Source of the DNA: Odoribacter sp. OttesenSCG-928-L07 | GTDB taxonomy: Bacteria > Bacteroidota > Bacteroidia > Bacteroidales > BM520 | Reading direction: 5' to 3' | Assembly (NCBI GenBank): GCA_030265965.1 | Contig: JAJDHA010000008.1 | Coordinates: 1 to 44,111, forward strand | Length of the DNA: 44,111 nucleotides | In this document: one piece after another, positions 24,803 to 32,538 of the stretch | Numbering within the stretch: position 1 is the first letter of the stretch | How the letters are laid out: the number at the start of each line of letters is the position of its first letter | Made by a program: the position numbers and the translations under genes | The notes under the pieces: generated by a model | The model's input: only the letters and a program-made list of their open reading frames with translations | Databases searched by the model: none | What the model was told of the DNA's origin: nothing

Positions 24803-24819
24803 TATTAAAAATAAAAACC

Positions 24820-25275
24820 ATGTCACAATCATTATCAAAATTATTTGTTCATATCGTTTACCATATCAAAACAACATCAGTAAAAATACGAAATCAAGAT
24901 AGAAAAGATTTGTATGCATATATTGGTTCTATCATCAAAAACAATGAATGTATCCCAATCATAATCAACGGTACAGAAAATCACATCCATATTCTTTGCG
25001 TGATGTCAAAGAATATATCATTAGTAAAATTGGTTGAAGATATTAAGTGTCAAAGTAGCCGATGGATCAAAACATTTAATCCTTATTACAAAAAGTTTGC
25101 ATGGCAGGGAGGGTACGGAGGATTTTCTGTAAGTTCTTCATTACATGATAAAACCAAAAATTACATCAAAAATCAGGACGAGCATCACAAAAAAAGAACG
25201 TTTCAAGAGGAGTATCAAATGTTTTTAAATGAATATGATATTGAATTCGATGAACGTTATATTTGGCGAGATTAA
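24820..25275 (+). CDS. REP-associated tyrosine transposase (Y1_Tnp / RAYT)
   Basis: 151 residues, the usual length for the Y1 transposase family. The HUH metal motif is seen as ENHIHILCV (about residues 47-55). The catalytic Tyr is most likely in KNYIKNQDEHH (about residues 112-122), after the typical WQGGYGGFSVSSS segment. Such enzymes nick and join single-stranded DNA at hairpins; RAYTs act on REP palindromes rather than moving themselves often. The gene looks intact. It is set between its own inverted repeats, and is probably functional or recently so. Confidence 0.92.
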   Translation: MSQSLSKLFVHIVYHIKTTSVKIRNQDRKDLYAYIGSIIKNNECIPIIINGTENHIHILCVMSKNISLVKLVEDIKCQSSRWIKTFNPYYKKFAWQGGYGGFSVSSSLHDKTKNYIKNQDEHHKKRTFQEEYQMFLNEYDIEFDERYIWRD

Positions 25276-25277
25276 CT

Positions 25278-25292
25278 CAGGCTTTCAGCCCT
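25278..25292 (-). repeat. Right REP-like inverted repeat
   Basis: CAGGCTTTCAGCCCT, exact reverse complement of the left copy, starting 2 bp after the transposase stop codon. Confidence 0.8.
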
Positions 25293-25350
25293 CTGATTAT
25301 CTGATACATAATTCTCAATAGTCCAACACTTTGCATTGGGCTGAATTAGA

Positions 25351-25366
25351 GCGGGTTTTCAACCCC
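25351..25366 (-). repeat. Third REP-like hairpin, variant stem
   Basis: GCGGGTTTTCAACCCC; on the minus strand a GGGTT-GAA-AACCC hairpin. It keeps the GAA loop of the two RAYT-flanking copies but exchanges the stem bases in a paired way. A nearby GGGCTGAA (25338-25345) may belong to the same remnant. Confidence 0.5.
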
Positions 25367-25498
25367 TTATATTTTGCAGCAAACATAAAACATTTACCGC
25401 ATTTTTGCGGCGATTAATGATTTTATTTACCGCAAAATTTTGTTGTTTGATAAAAGAATCCCAAATTCCCATCGGGAATTCATATCAATAGAATTTTT

Positions 25499-25506
25499 TA
25501 ATTTTG
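25499..25506 (+). promoter_or_regulatory. -7 box TAATTTTG for the metallophosphoesterase gene
   Basis: Perfect TAnnTTTG followed by CAAAAAAA. It overlaps the TTG at 25504 used as start in the ORF track, so translation probably starts further on, for example at TTG 25522. A -33 element is not obvious. Confidence 0.5.
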
Positions 25507-26907
25507 CAAAAAAATCATGTATTGAAAAAAAAGATATCGATAATTATCATTTTTATTATCACCACGATAATTTTTAATATCGCCGCATTCTACCTGCCGC
25601 CAAATTTTCATGGAATACGGTTTTATGGTTTGTTGTTTTTGGTGGATATATTCGTATGGCGTATAATCCGTATAGACGCAATAAATTGCGTCTCAATACG
25701 GCAACGATACGCATGGCAACGATACGCACGGCAAAGAGACGCAATAAATTGCGTCTCCACATTTGGTTTTTTTCTGCCATATTTTTTGTTGGTTTTGGTT
25801 GCGTTGGCGGGAATTTTTTATCCAATTCCGGATTGGAATATTTATGTTAAATTAACAATTTCGACGATTTTGTTCGCATTTTGGATGTCTCATGCGGTAT
25901 TTGTTGTGTGTGAGATGATTGTAAATTTTAGATTCCAGATTCTAAATTCCAGATTCCAGATTCTAAATTCCAGATTCCAGATTCTAAATTCAAGATTGAA
26001 AATTTCAAATTCCAGATTGCAAGCAAAACGAAACCATCCATCTTTCAGTTTTCTCTTTTCTGTTTTCATTTTACTTGTCTGTTTAACAGCGCCTTTCACA
26101 TGGACTAACAAAATCAGAACTTCGGAGCTTGTTGTTTCTAATAAGGATATTCCTATGGCTTTTGACGGATATAAAATCGTGCAACTTTCTGATATTCACG
26201 CGGATTATTTTCCAAAAGGGAAACTGTTGGAAGAAGCGGTAGATATTATTAATAAGGTAAATGCAGATCTGATTCTTATCACCGGCGACTTTGTTTCTTA
26301 TAAGTCTGCGGAATTAAATCATCTGATGGAAATTCTGAAGAGGTTTCAATCGACTGATGGTGTTTATGTTGTTTTAGGTAATCACGATTATGGAACATAT
26401 TATCATTGGAAGAATGAAGAATTAAAGGAAAATAATTTTAAAGAACTTTTGTCGTGTTTTAATAACTTGGATTGGAACCTTTTACAAAATGAAACCGTAT
26501 TTATTGTTAAAGATAATGATTCTATTGCGCTTGCTGGAACGGAACATTATTCTCGTAAGGAATCTCATTATCCCAGCGCGGCAAATATTAATCTTGCACT
26601 CAAAGATGTTCCTAAAACTATGCCTGTAATCTGTATGACTCATAATCCGGAATATTGGGCAGATACTATTCGTTATATTGATAATTATGTTTTTTTAACA
26701 TTAAGCGGACATACTCACGGAATGCAAATCGGCATACACGGAAATGCTAAAATAAATATGTATCGACTGAAAAATAAATTTACAGCCGGCTTATATAAAA
26801 ATGGTAATCGATACCTATATATTAATACGGGATTCGGAACTGTTGGTTTTCCGTTTAGAATTGGCTTGAAACCGGAAATCACGGTTGTTGAGTTACGGGT
26901 GATGTGA
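25504..26907 (+). CDS. Membrane-anchored calcineurin-like metallophosphoesterase (YkuE/YaeI type)
   Basis: 467 residues as listed. About five hydrophobic segments come first (near residues 13-31, 40-57, 88-107, 115-142, 177-200), then a phosphoesterase domain. Metal ligands are all present: LSDIH (about 227), TGDF (about 260), GNHDYG (about 292), MTHNPEYW (about 379), SGHTHGMQIG (about 402). The family hydrolyses phosphodiester or phosphoanhydride bonds; related YkuE/LpxG-type enzymes face the envelope. The substrate is unknown here. The membrane part carries two insertions made of repetitive DNA (see separate entries), lengthening the protein by roughly 55 residues. The start is uncertain: the TTG at 25504 lies in the -7 box; TTG 25522 (LKKKISIII) is an alternative, and no upstream in-frame ATG exists. 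Confidence 0.9.
   Translation: MQKNHVLKKKISIIIIFIITTIIFNIAAFYLPPNFHGIRFYGLLFLVDIFVWRIIRIDAINCVSIRQRYAWQRYARQRDAINCVSTFGFFLPYFLLVLVALAGIFYPIPDWNIYVKLTISTILFAFWMSHAVFVVCEMIVNFRFQILNSRFQILNSRFQILNSRLKISNSRLQAKRNHPSFSFLFSVFILLVCLTAPFTWTNKIRTSELVVSNKDIPMAFDGYKIVQLSDIHADYFPKGKLLEEAVDIINKVNADLILITGDFVSYKSAELNHLMEILKRFQSTDGVYVVLGNHDYGTYYHWKNEELKENNFKELLSCFNNLDWNLLQNETVFIVKDNDSIALAGTEHYSRKESHYPSAANINLALKDVPKTMPVICMTHNPEYWADTIRYIDNYVFLTLSGHTHGMQIGIHGNAKINMYRLKNKFTAGLYKNGNRYLYINTGFGTVGFPFRIGLKPEITVVELRVM
25674..25757 (+). repeat. In-frame pair of dispersed palindromes inside the metallophosphoesterase gene
   Basis: Two copies of the palindrome AGACGCAA-TAAA-TTGCGTCT (25674-25693 and 25737-25756) flank a direct repeat of CGATACGCA. 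They encode DAINCVS twice, with RQRYAWQRYARQR between. This hairpin type looks like an intergenic dispersed repeat, yet here it is read through in frame between two membrane segments. Confidence 0.8.
25931..26014 (+). repeat. 21-bp tandem repeat, about 4 copies, in frame
   Basis: The unit GATTCCAGATTCTAAATTCC(A) is repeated with exact period 21, giving RFQILNS three times and then diverged RLKISNS. Being a multiple of three it keeps the frame. It lies in the loop between the fourth and fifth hydrophobic segments. Confidence 0.85.
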
Positions 26908-26908
26908 G

Positions 26909-26938
26909 GATTTGAAGATTTGAAGATTTGAAGATTTG
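26909..26938 (+). repeat. 8-bp tandem repeat after the phosphoesterase stop
   Basis: GATTTGAA repeated 3.75 times directly after the stop codon. No function is evident. Confidence 0.8.
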
Positions 26939-26974
26939 CATTTTCATCAAATCAATTGCATTTTTGCCCCTAAA

Positions 26975-26994
26975 TCCCCTAAAGGGGACTTTTT
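26975..26994. terminator. Candidate terminator / dispersed hairpin between convergent genes
   Basis: CCCC-TAAA-GGGG hairpin followed by ACTTTTT (+ strand), in the gap between the convergent phosphoesterase and rmuC genes. The preceding TTGCCCCTAAATCCCC suggests it belongs to a dispersed palindromic family that may also act as terminator. The stem is short. Confidence 0.45.
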
Positions 26995-27019
26995 GCATTT
27001 TCATCTCATTATCACATCA

Positions 27020-28423
27020 TCAAATCACCAAATCTTCCTCAATTTCAACAGCTTCTCCAATGAGCGTTATTGCTTGATCTTGTGGCAATTCTTGTACTGT
27101 TCGTAGTTTTCTTTCAATGGCGCGCGAGCGTACTCCTGCTTGATCTATTACGTTTACTGTTTCTTGTAATTTCTTTTTGGTTTTATCTAAAATTACTCCG
27201 AAATTACCAAATTCTGTTTTTACTGCGCCAAGAATTTCCCAAACTTCGCTTGAACGTTTTTCTATTGCTAATGTTCTGAAACCCATTTGTAAGCTGTTTA
27301 GAAAAGCTGCTAAGTTTGTCGGACCGACAACTGTAACTTTACACTCTCTATGTAGGTTCTCAACTAATCCCGGACGTCTTAAAATTTCTGCATATAGTCC
27401 CTCTGTGGGAACAAACATTATAGCAAAATCTGTTGTGGTCGGTGGATTAATATACTTGTTTCTAATATCTTTGGCACACTTCTTAACTGAGTTTTCAAAT
27501 TGTACCGCTATGGTTTCCATCTCTTTAGGATTGATATTTGCAAGATTATCATAACTATCTAACAATCGTTGATAATCCTCAATCGGAAACTTCGAATCAA
27601 TTGGCAACAGTAATGATTTATCATCCATATTTCTTCCCGGTAGTTTGATAGCATACTCAACTCTCTCCTGACTACCCTCTTTAACCATCGCATTTTTCTC
27701 ATATTGCTCAGGAGAAAAGATTTGTTCAAGGATTGCACCAAGTTGTATTTCGCCAAGACTTCCGCGTGTTTTTACATTTGTCAAAACTTTCTTCAGGTCG
27801 CCAACTCCTGATGCTAAAGTTTGCATTTCGCCCAGTCCTTTATGCACTTGTTCAAGTCGTTCGCTTATCATCTTAAACGATTCATTGAATCTTTTTTCGA
27901 CAGTTTCTTGAAGTTTTTCATCAACAACCTTACGCATTTCATCAAGTTTTTTGCTGTTATCTTCTTGTAAGGTTTTAAGTTTATTCTCCACTGTTTCACG
28001 TACTTCCTTTAGTTGTTCCTTTTGTTCTGCCCTACTATCTTTTGAAGATTTATCCAGTTGTTCTTGAAGAATTCTTGTTTTCTCGTCAAAATTCTTTAGC
28101 AATTCTGCAAGTTGTTTAGAAAAAATATCAAACTGATTTTTCTGAGTATTAGAAAGATCCATAACTGTTCTTGAAAGATTATCGCCAAGAAGTTTGAAAG
28201 AATTATTTAGTTCTTCTCTATTATCTTTGAAGGATTTTTGATTTTCTTCTCGATTACGAGCAAATTCATCACGAATGATGGAATCTAACTTAGAAAGTGT
28301 TGTGTCAATTCGAAGGAGCTTCTCGTTGATTTCGTCCGTATTTACGACGGATTTTTTTGTAAGTGTGATTGTTAGGGTTACTATTGATATTATTAATAGT
28401 ACGATGATTAATATTGTTGTCAT
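27020..28423 (-). CDS. rmuC: DNA recombination protein RmuC
   Basis: 467 residues. An N-terminal membrane segment (ILIIVLLIISIVTLTITL, residues 4-21) is followed by a long coiled coil (about 30-200) and the RmuC domain starting near residue 208 (GDLKKVLTNVKTRGSLGE). Family signatures follow: IQLGAILEQIFSPEQYEKN, RVEYAIKLPG, LLPIDSKFPIEDYQRLL, FVPTEGLYAEILRRPGL, TVVGPTNLAAFLNSLQMGFR. The RmuC domain is a predicted PD-(D/E)XK-like nuclease fold that limits DNA inversions or rearrangements; it probably acts at the inner membrane. Length and order are as usual for the family. It follows the flavodoxin gene by 153 bp containing palindromes, so co-transcription is uncertain. Confidence 0.95.
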   Translation of the reverse strand: MTTILIIVLLIISIVTLTITLTKKSVVNTDEINEKLLRIDTTLSKLDSIIRDEFARNREENQKSFKDNREELNNSFKLLGDNLSRTVMDLSNTQKNQFDIFSKQLAELLKNFDEKTRILQEQLDKSSKDSRAEQKEQLKEVRETVENKLKTLQEDNSKKLDEMRKVVDEKLQETVEKRFNESFKMISERLEQVHKGLGEMQTLASGVGDLKKVLTNVKTRGSLGEIQLGAILEQIFSPEQYEKNAMVKEGSQERVEYAIKLPGRNMDDKSLLLPIDSKFPIEDYQRLLDSYDNLANINPKEMETIAVQFENSVKKCAKDIRNKYINPPTTTDFAIMFVPTEGLYAEILRRPGLVENLHRECKVTVVGPTNLAAFLNSLQMGFRTLAIEKRSSEVWEILGAVKTEFGNFGVILDKTKKKLQETVNVIDQAGVRSRAIERKLRTVQELPQDQAITLIGEAVEIEEDLVI

Positions 28424-28468
28424 ATTTTGTTATTTTTTTGGTTTATATCTGTGGGATGCTGAGCGTGT

Positions 28469-28549
28469 TGGATCTGTGGGTTCGCTGTACTCTCCATAGG
28501 TTTGCGGCGTTCATTGTTGAATCCGTGGGTTCGCTGCGCTCACCCACGG
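28469..28549. repeat. Two copies of a palindromic intergenic element, one intact and one degenerate
   Basis: The intact copy (28523-28549) is CCGTGGGT, an 11-base loop TCGCTGCGCTC, then ACCCACGG. About 54 bp to the left, CTGTGGGTTCGCTGTACTC followed by TCCATAGG looks like a decayed copy. The element fills most of the rmuC-flavodoxin gap. Confidence 0.7.
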
Positions 28550-28576
28550 TTATGGGATTAGGTAATGTTTTTAAAT

Positions 28577-29185
28577 CTACTCAATTTGTGATGAGGGTGG
28601 TCGAAGCATCAACTCATTAAGGTGTTTTTCTACTTTCTCGACTGCTGTTCCGTCTTCTCTGTCGGGACGTCTATTGCCGAAACTATTGTAAAACTCGGCA
28701 CCATTACAGAAAACTTTAATGTCTTCTACATAAGAGCCTTCGTCTCCGCCACCACAAGTGTAGAATGGGACTATTTTCTTGCCGGAAAAATTATACTGCT
28801 TGACAAAAGAAAAGATAGGTGTTGCCGCAGTTCCATACCAAATCGGTGTACCTATAAATATGATGTCATATTCATCAATGTTTTCCACTTTGTTACTTAT
28901 CTCCGGTAGATAATCTTTTTCCATCTCAAGCCTTACAATATCAATCACTGTTTTTTCATCTGGCGGATAAGGTGTTACAAGTATAATTTCAAACATATCT
29001 CCTCCAAATTTATTGTGAATTTGTTCCGCAACAGCCTTGGTGTTACCGGTTAAAGAATAGTACGCTATAAGTATCTTAGGTTCGGGATCTTTTTCAACCC
29101 TGACTGCGCCTGTTTCTTTTTTGGCGTTGTTACATGACATTAACAACACACTTATCAAAATAAATAAAATTGTTTTTGCTTTCAT
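28577..29185 (-). CDS. Flavodoxin-like lipoprotein
   Basis: 202 residues. It begins with a lipoprotein signal (ILFILISVLLMSC, lipid-bearing Cys18), so the protein should be exported and lipid-anchored. The mature part is a flavodoxin_4-type domain: ILIAYYSLTGNTKAVAEQI is the FMN phosphate-binding loop (about residues 39-57), IIFIGTPIWYGTAATPI and KKIVPFYTCGGGDEGSY are the other flavin-contact loops. Flavodoxins carry electrons through bound FMN and are normally cytoplasmic; extracytoplasmic lipoprotein forms occur in Bacteroidota and partners are not known. The gene lies 70 bp after the GH3 gene on the same strand. A TATATTTG box on the minus strand at 29248-29255 could give it its own promoter. 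Confidence 0.9.
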   Translation of the reverse strand: MKAKTILFILISVLLMSCNNAKKETGAVRVEKDPEPKILIAYYSLTGNTKAVAEQIHNKFGGDMFEIILVTPYPPDEKTVIDIVRLEMEKDYLPEISNKVENIDEYDIIFIGTPIWYGTAATPIFSFVKQYNFSGKKIVPFYTCGGGDEGSYVEDIKVFCNGAEFYNSFGNRRPDREDGTAVEKVEKHLNELMLRPPSSQIE

Positions 29186-29247
29186 CTTATATAAATTTAA
29201 ATGTTTTTATTAAAATTATTTTCTTTTTATTAATTCAATTATTCTAA

Positions 29248-29255
29248 CAAATATA
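29248..29255 (-). promoter_or_regulatory. Possible -7 box for the flavodoxin lipoprotein gene
   Basis: TATATTTG on the minus strand, adjacent to the stop of the GH3 gene and about 63 bp before the start at 29185. No good -33 TTG was found. Confidence 0.3.
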
Positions 29256-31589
29256 TCAATCTTCAAGAAATATTGTTGAATTTAATTTAATTTCTGTTGA
29301 AGAACCTCCAATCATAATTGTAAATTCTCCTGCTTCTATAATCTTGTTAAAGTTTAAATCAATAATACTGAAATCATGTGGAGTTAACACAAAATGTTGC
29401 CTTAATGTTTCCCCCTTTTTTAATTTAATTCTTTGGAATTTCTTTAGTTGTTTTATTGGTTGAACAACGGATGCGTAATTATCTCTCAAGTACAACTGAA
29501 TAACTTCATCACCATCATAAATTCCCGTATTTTTCACATTAAAACTAACGTTAAAGGTTCCGTTTCCAATATTTTCAATCAATAAATCAGAATATTCAAA
29601 AGTTGAATAGCTTAAACCATACCCAAATGGATATAAAGCATCTTCACTCATTTCAACGTAATCATGATTTTTGGGGTTTTTCTTATTATAATACACCGGT
29701 AATTGCCCAACATTACGAGGAATTGATATTGGTAATCTACCGGCAGGATTATAATCTCCAAAGAGAACATCAGCAATTGCATTGCCGCCCTCTTGTCCCG
29801 GATACCAAGCTGTTAATAGAGCGTCGGCATTTACCGCCGCCCAATCCATATCCAAAGGCCTACCTTGTATATAAATTACTATCAACGGTTTACCTGTGTT
29901 TTTTAGTGCATTAAGCAACTCAAGTTGATTTCCAAGAAGATTTAAAGAAGCTCTATCAAAGCCTTCTCCAGATTCCATATCACTAATTATTTCCGTGCTC
30001 GTAATAGCAGCGCCAGTATCTAAATAACTTGTTTTGAAGTCTCTCGCGCTTGAACCGCCAACAACAGCAACAATTACATCAGATTTTGATGCAATATTAG
30101 CAGCTTCATTTATTTCCGAATTGGAAGTATCTCTTATTGAACATCCTTTAATATACTTTATATTGGAATTCTTTACTTTTGATTTTATTCCTTCTAACAC
30201 TGTCACGACATTATCAATATCTTGAGGAGCAGTATAATCCCCAAGCTGATTATAGATATTATCAGCATTAGGACCTACAACTGCAATTTTGATATCTTTT
30301 TTCAGAGGAAGAATATTATTATCATTTTTCAAAAGAATTATTGATTCTTGAGCTATCTTTCTTGCTAAATCAATATGTTCATTCGATCTTACTATTTCTT
30401 CAGCAAGATCAGAGTCAACATACGGGTTTTCAAAGAGATTCATTTCAAACTTTAAACGTAAGACTTTGTAAACTGCAGAATCAATTACAGATTCTTCGAT
30501 TTTTTTCTCTTTAACTGCATCTATTAAGCTTTTGAAAGCGTTTCCGCCCAGATCTACATTTACTCCAGCTTGAATTGATTGGATTGCAGCATCTTGAACA
30601 TTATTTGCAGTAAAATGACTTGAATAAAGTCCTTCAATACTTCCTAAATCTGAAACTGTAAAACCATAAAACTTCCATTCTTCGCGTAAAACATCAGTTA
30701 ACAAATATTTATTAGAAGTACATGGTACTCCGTCAATTGAGTTATAAGCAGTCATAATTGAAAGGGCGCCGGCATCTATTACAGCTTTAAAAGGAGGAAG
30801 AAAATTTTCGTGCAATTCACGCAAACCAATCATAGACACATTTCCGTTATGTCCTCCTTCGGGGATACCATAAGCTGCAAAATGCTTGACTGTCACGATT
30901 GTTGAGAATTGACTTTCAACTCTTCCTGCTCCGGCACCTTTAACTATTGCGGCAGCAAGATTTGCAGTAAGCAGCTGGTCTTCGCCGTAGCTTTCTTCAA
31001 CTCTCGACCAGCGTGGGTCACGAGACAGATCTATTACAGGTCCGTAACTAATGTGTCCTCCTTGAAGACGAATTTCCTTAGCAATTATACTCCCCATTTG
31101 CTCCAGCAATTGTGGATTCCAAGTTGATGCCTGACCAATTCCCGTTGGAAATACTGTTGTGCCGATAGCCATGTGACCATGCGGAGCTTCTTCTGCAATA
31201 AAAATTGGAATTCCAAGACGTGAGTTTTCAATCGCATATTTTTGTAAAGCATTTGCAGTTTCAGCTGCTAACTTTGGATTTAAACCATTTTGTAAAGTTT
31301 TTTTAGTCCATGGATCTGCTCTGAAAACAGCCCAAAACATTCCGGCATAATACTCATTAATCTGTTTTTCAAACTCTTTGCTATGAATAACAGAGTTTCC
31401 GTTTTTAACATACATTTCCCATGCAGGCGCGCATAACAGCTGACCTACTTTCTCCTCTAATGTCATTAAACTTAGAAGGTCTCTTGTTCTTTCATCGGCG
31501 CTTAAACTCGCATTTTTGTAGCTCTGGGAGTATAGTGCAGATATAGAGAAACTTAAACACAACATTAAAGAAAAAAGTTTACTACTCAT
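29256..31589 (-). CDS. Secreted glycoside hydrolase family 3 beta-glucosidase (BglX-like)
   Basis: 777 residues, the normal size for BglX-type enzymes. Signal peptide residues 1-22 (LCLSFSISALYSQS). The GH3 N-domain is shown by DLSRDPRWSRVEESYGED, TVKHFAAYG and the nucleophile motif GFTVSDLGS with catalytic Asp near residue 314. The C-domain follows (VVGPNADNIYNQLGDYTAP; VAVVGGSSARDF), then a fibronectin-like domain (DEVIQLYLRDNYASVVQPIK). It would release terminal beta-glucose or similar sugars from oligosaccharides in the periplasm. No SusC/SusD genes are next to it, so it is not in an evident polysaccharide utilisation locus. It has its own well-formed promoter at 31666-31696. Exact substrate is not readable from sequence. 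Confidence 0.95.
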   Translation of the reverse strand: MSSKLFSLMLCLSFSISALYSQSYKNASLSADERTRDLLSLMTLEEKVGQLLCAPAWEMYVKNGNSVIHSKEFEKQINEYYAGMFWAVFRADPWTKKTLQNGLNPKLAAETANALQKYAIENSRLGIPIFIAEEAPHGHMAIGTTVFPTGIGQASTWNPQLLEQMGSIIAKEIRLQGGHISYGPVIDLSRDPRWSRVEESYGEDQLLTANLAAAIVKGAGAGRVESQFSTIVTVKHFAAYGIPEGGHNGNVSMIGLRELHENFLPPFKAVIDAGALSIMTAYNSIDGVPCTSNKYLLTDVLREEWKFYGFTVSDLGSIEGLYSSHFTANNVQDAAIQSIQAGVNVDLGGNAFKSLIDAVKEKKIEESVIDSAVYKVLRLKFEMNLFENPYVDSDLAEEIVRSNEHIDLARKIAQESIILLKNDNNILPLKKDIKIAVVGPNADNIYNQLGDYTAPQDIDNVVTVLEGIKSKVKNSNIKYIKGCSIRDTSNSEINEAANIASKSDVIVAVVGGSSARDFKTSYLDTGAAITSTEIISDMESGEGFDRASLNLLGNQLELLNALKNTGKPLIVIYIQGRPLDMDWAAVNADALLTAWYPGQEGGNAIADVLFGDYNPAGRLPISIPRNVGQLPVYYNKKNPKNHDYVEMSEDALYPFGYGLSYSTFEYSDLLIENIGNGTFNVSFNVKNTGIYDGDEVIQLYLRDNYASVVQPIKQLKKFQRIKLKKGETLRQHFVLTPHDFSIIDLNFNKIIEAGEFTIMIGGSSTEIKLNSTIFLED

Positions 31590-31665
31590 TTGTAAAATTA
31601 TTAGGTTTGTAAATTTGATGTTGAAAAATCCACAATCTCATGTTGGAAAATTTAATTTTAGACAA

Positions 31666-31696
31666 CAAAAGTACATTAAAAAACTAATTTTTTCAA
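31666..31696 (-). promoter_or_regulatory. Promoter of the GH3 gene
   Basis: On the minus strand TTG (31696-31694), 20-bp spacer, TACTTTTG (31673-31666), a good fit to the Bacteroidota -33/-7 consensus. The leader would be about 70 nt. Confidence 0.6.
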
Positions 31697-31794
31697 GCGC
31701 TAATAAAAAATGTATGAACTCTTTTTTTCTCAATGAAGAGTCAGAGCTCGTAGCAGCAGAGCAGATATGAAACCTGAAAGTTAAAAGTTTTTTC

Positions 31795-31802
31795 TACATT
31801 TG
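31795..31802 (+). promoter_or_regulatory. -7 box of the alkylation-repair gene
   Basis: TACATTTG, followed by CAAAAAATT and the ATG at 31817; the leader is only about 8 nt. The -33 element is not clear. Confidence 0.5.
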
Positions 31803-31816
31803 CAAAAAATTAAACA

Positions 31817-32524
31817 ATGACGATTCTTGAATTAAGAAAACAACTTTTTGAATATGCTGATGAGGAATATCGTGAGTTTCATAAAAATTTAGTTCCAGGC
31901 AATAATGAATTTATTGGTGTACGTATTCCACAACTTAGAAAGTTGGCAAAAGAAATTGCAAAGAATGAATATGAATGGCATGAACTTGTTACTGACAAGA
32001 CTGAAACTAAATACGTTGAGGAATTATCTTTTGTTGGATATGTAATTGCTTATGCCCAAATGGATAATGAAGAGCGATTTAAGCTGCTTGATGATTATGT
32101 GCCACGAATTAATAATTGGGCAACTTGTGATACTTTTTGCGGAACATTAAAGTTTGTTGACAAGAAAGAAAACAACAAACTAATGTGGGATTTCATTCAA
32201 AAGTTTTTAGTGTCGGATAATGAGTTTGAAATTCGCTTCGGAGTTGTAATGATTTTAGGATATTTTGTTAATGTCGAGTATATTGATTCTGCTTTTCAAT
32301 GGTTTAACAAAATTAATCATGATGGATATTATGTAAAAATGGGTATCGCATGGACTGTTGCAGAGTTTTATATTAAACATCCTGAGAAAACATTTAAATT
32401 TTTGAAAGACAACAAAATGGATAATTTTACTCACAATAAAAGTATTCAAAAAATCAACGAATCATTTCGCGTTGAGAAAGACAAAAAAGAGGAATTGAAG
32501 AAATTGAAACGGAAAAATAAGTAA
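31817..32524 (+). CDS. DNA alkylation repair protein, AlkD-like HEAT-repeat glycosylase
   Basis: 235 residues, all alpha-helical HEAT-type repeats as in the AlkC/AlkD family. Hallmarks are GVRIPQLRKLAKEIAKN (about residues 35-51), NNWATCDTFCG with Trp101 and Asp105 in the positions of the AlkD base-excision pair, and FEIRFGVVMILGYF with the conserved Arg. AlkD enzymes remove positively charged alkylated bases (3-methyl- or 7-methyl-purines) without flipping the base. The C-terminus is Lys-rich (KKEELKKLKRKNK). It stands alone and converges on the acyltransferase gene with a gap of 14 bp. Other family members have lost activity, so catalysis is likely but not proven. Confidence 0.9.
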   Translation: MTILELRKQLFEYADEEYREFHKNLVPGNNEFIGVRIPQLRKLAKEIAKNEYEWHELVTDKTETKYVEELSFVGYVIAYAQMDNEERFKLLDDYVPRINNWATCDTFCGTLKFVDKKENNKLMWDFIQKFLVSDNEFEIRFGVVMILGYFVNVEYIDSAFQWFNKINHDGYYVKMGIAWTVAEFYIKHPEKTFKFLKDNKMDNFTHNKSIQKINESFRVEKDKKEELKKLKRKNK

Positions 32525-32538
32525 TTGAAAAGAGAAAA

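Larger units (their letters stand above)
24238..24819. other. 582-bp gene-free region, very AT-rich
   Basis: Between the giant-protein operon and the RAYT unit. It holds the candidate minus-strand promoter at 24490-24497, a CACGCAGATGACACAGAT-like stretch near 24743-24782 that resembles short dispersed remnants elsewhere in the window, and the left inverted repeat of the transposase unit. The +ORF 23972-24304 is a shadow. Nothing else seen. Confidence 0.6.
24788..25292 (+). mobile_element. Compact RAYT / IS200-like unit bounded by a perfect 15-bp inverted repeat
   Basis: The left end AGGGCTGAAAGCCTG (24788-24802) and right end CAGGCTTTCAGCCCT (25278-25292) are exact reverse complements. Each can fold as a small hairpin (GGCT-GAA-AGCC). 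They sit 17 bp before the start and 2 bp after the stop of the Y1 transposase gene. This layout is that of a REP-associated tyrosine transposase with flanking REP sequences. IS200/IS605 elements normally do not have long terminal inverted repeats, so the RAYT reading is preferred. No target duplication was sought. Confidence 0.75.

Noticed and set aside
25574-26111. Minus-strand ORFs 25574-25825 and 25890-26111
   Set aside because: Produced by palindromic and tandem-repeat DNA inside the phosphoesterase gene; no independent gene features.
29256-31589. GH3 gene as part of a polysaccharide utilisation locus
   Set aside because: No SusC/SusD pair, regulator or other glycoside hydrolase lies next to it; the TonB receptor at 34998 has no SusD and sits in a metal context.
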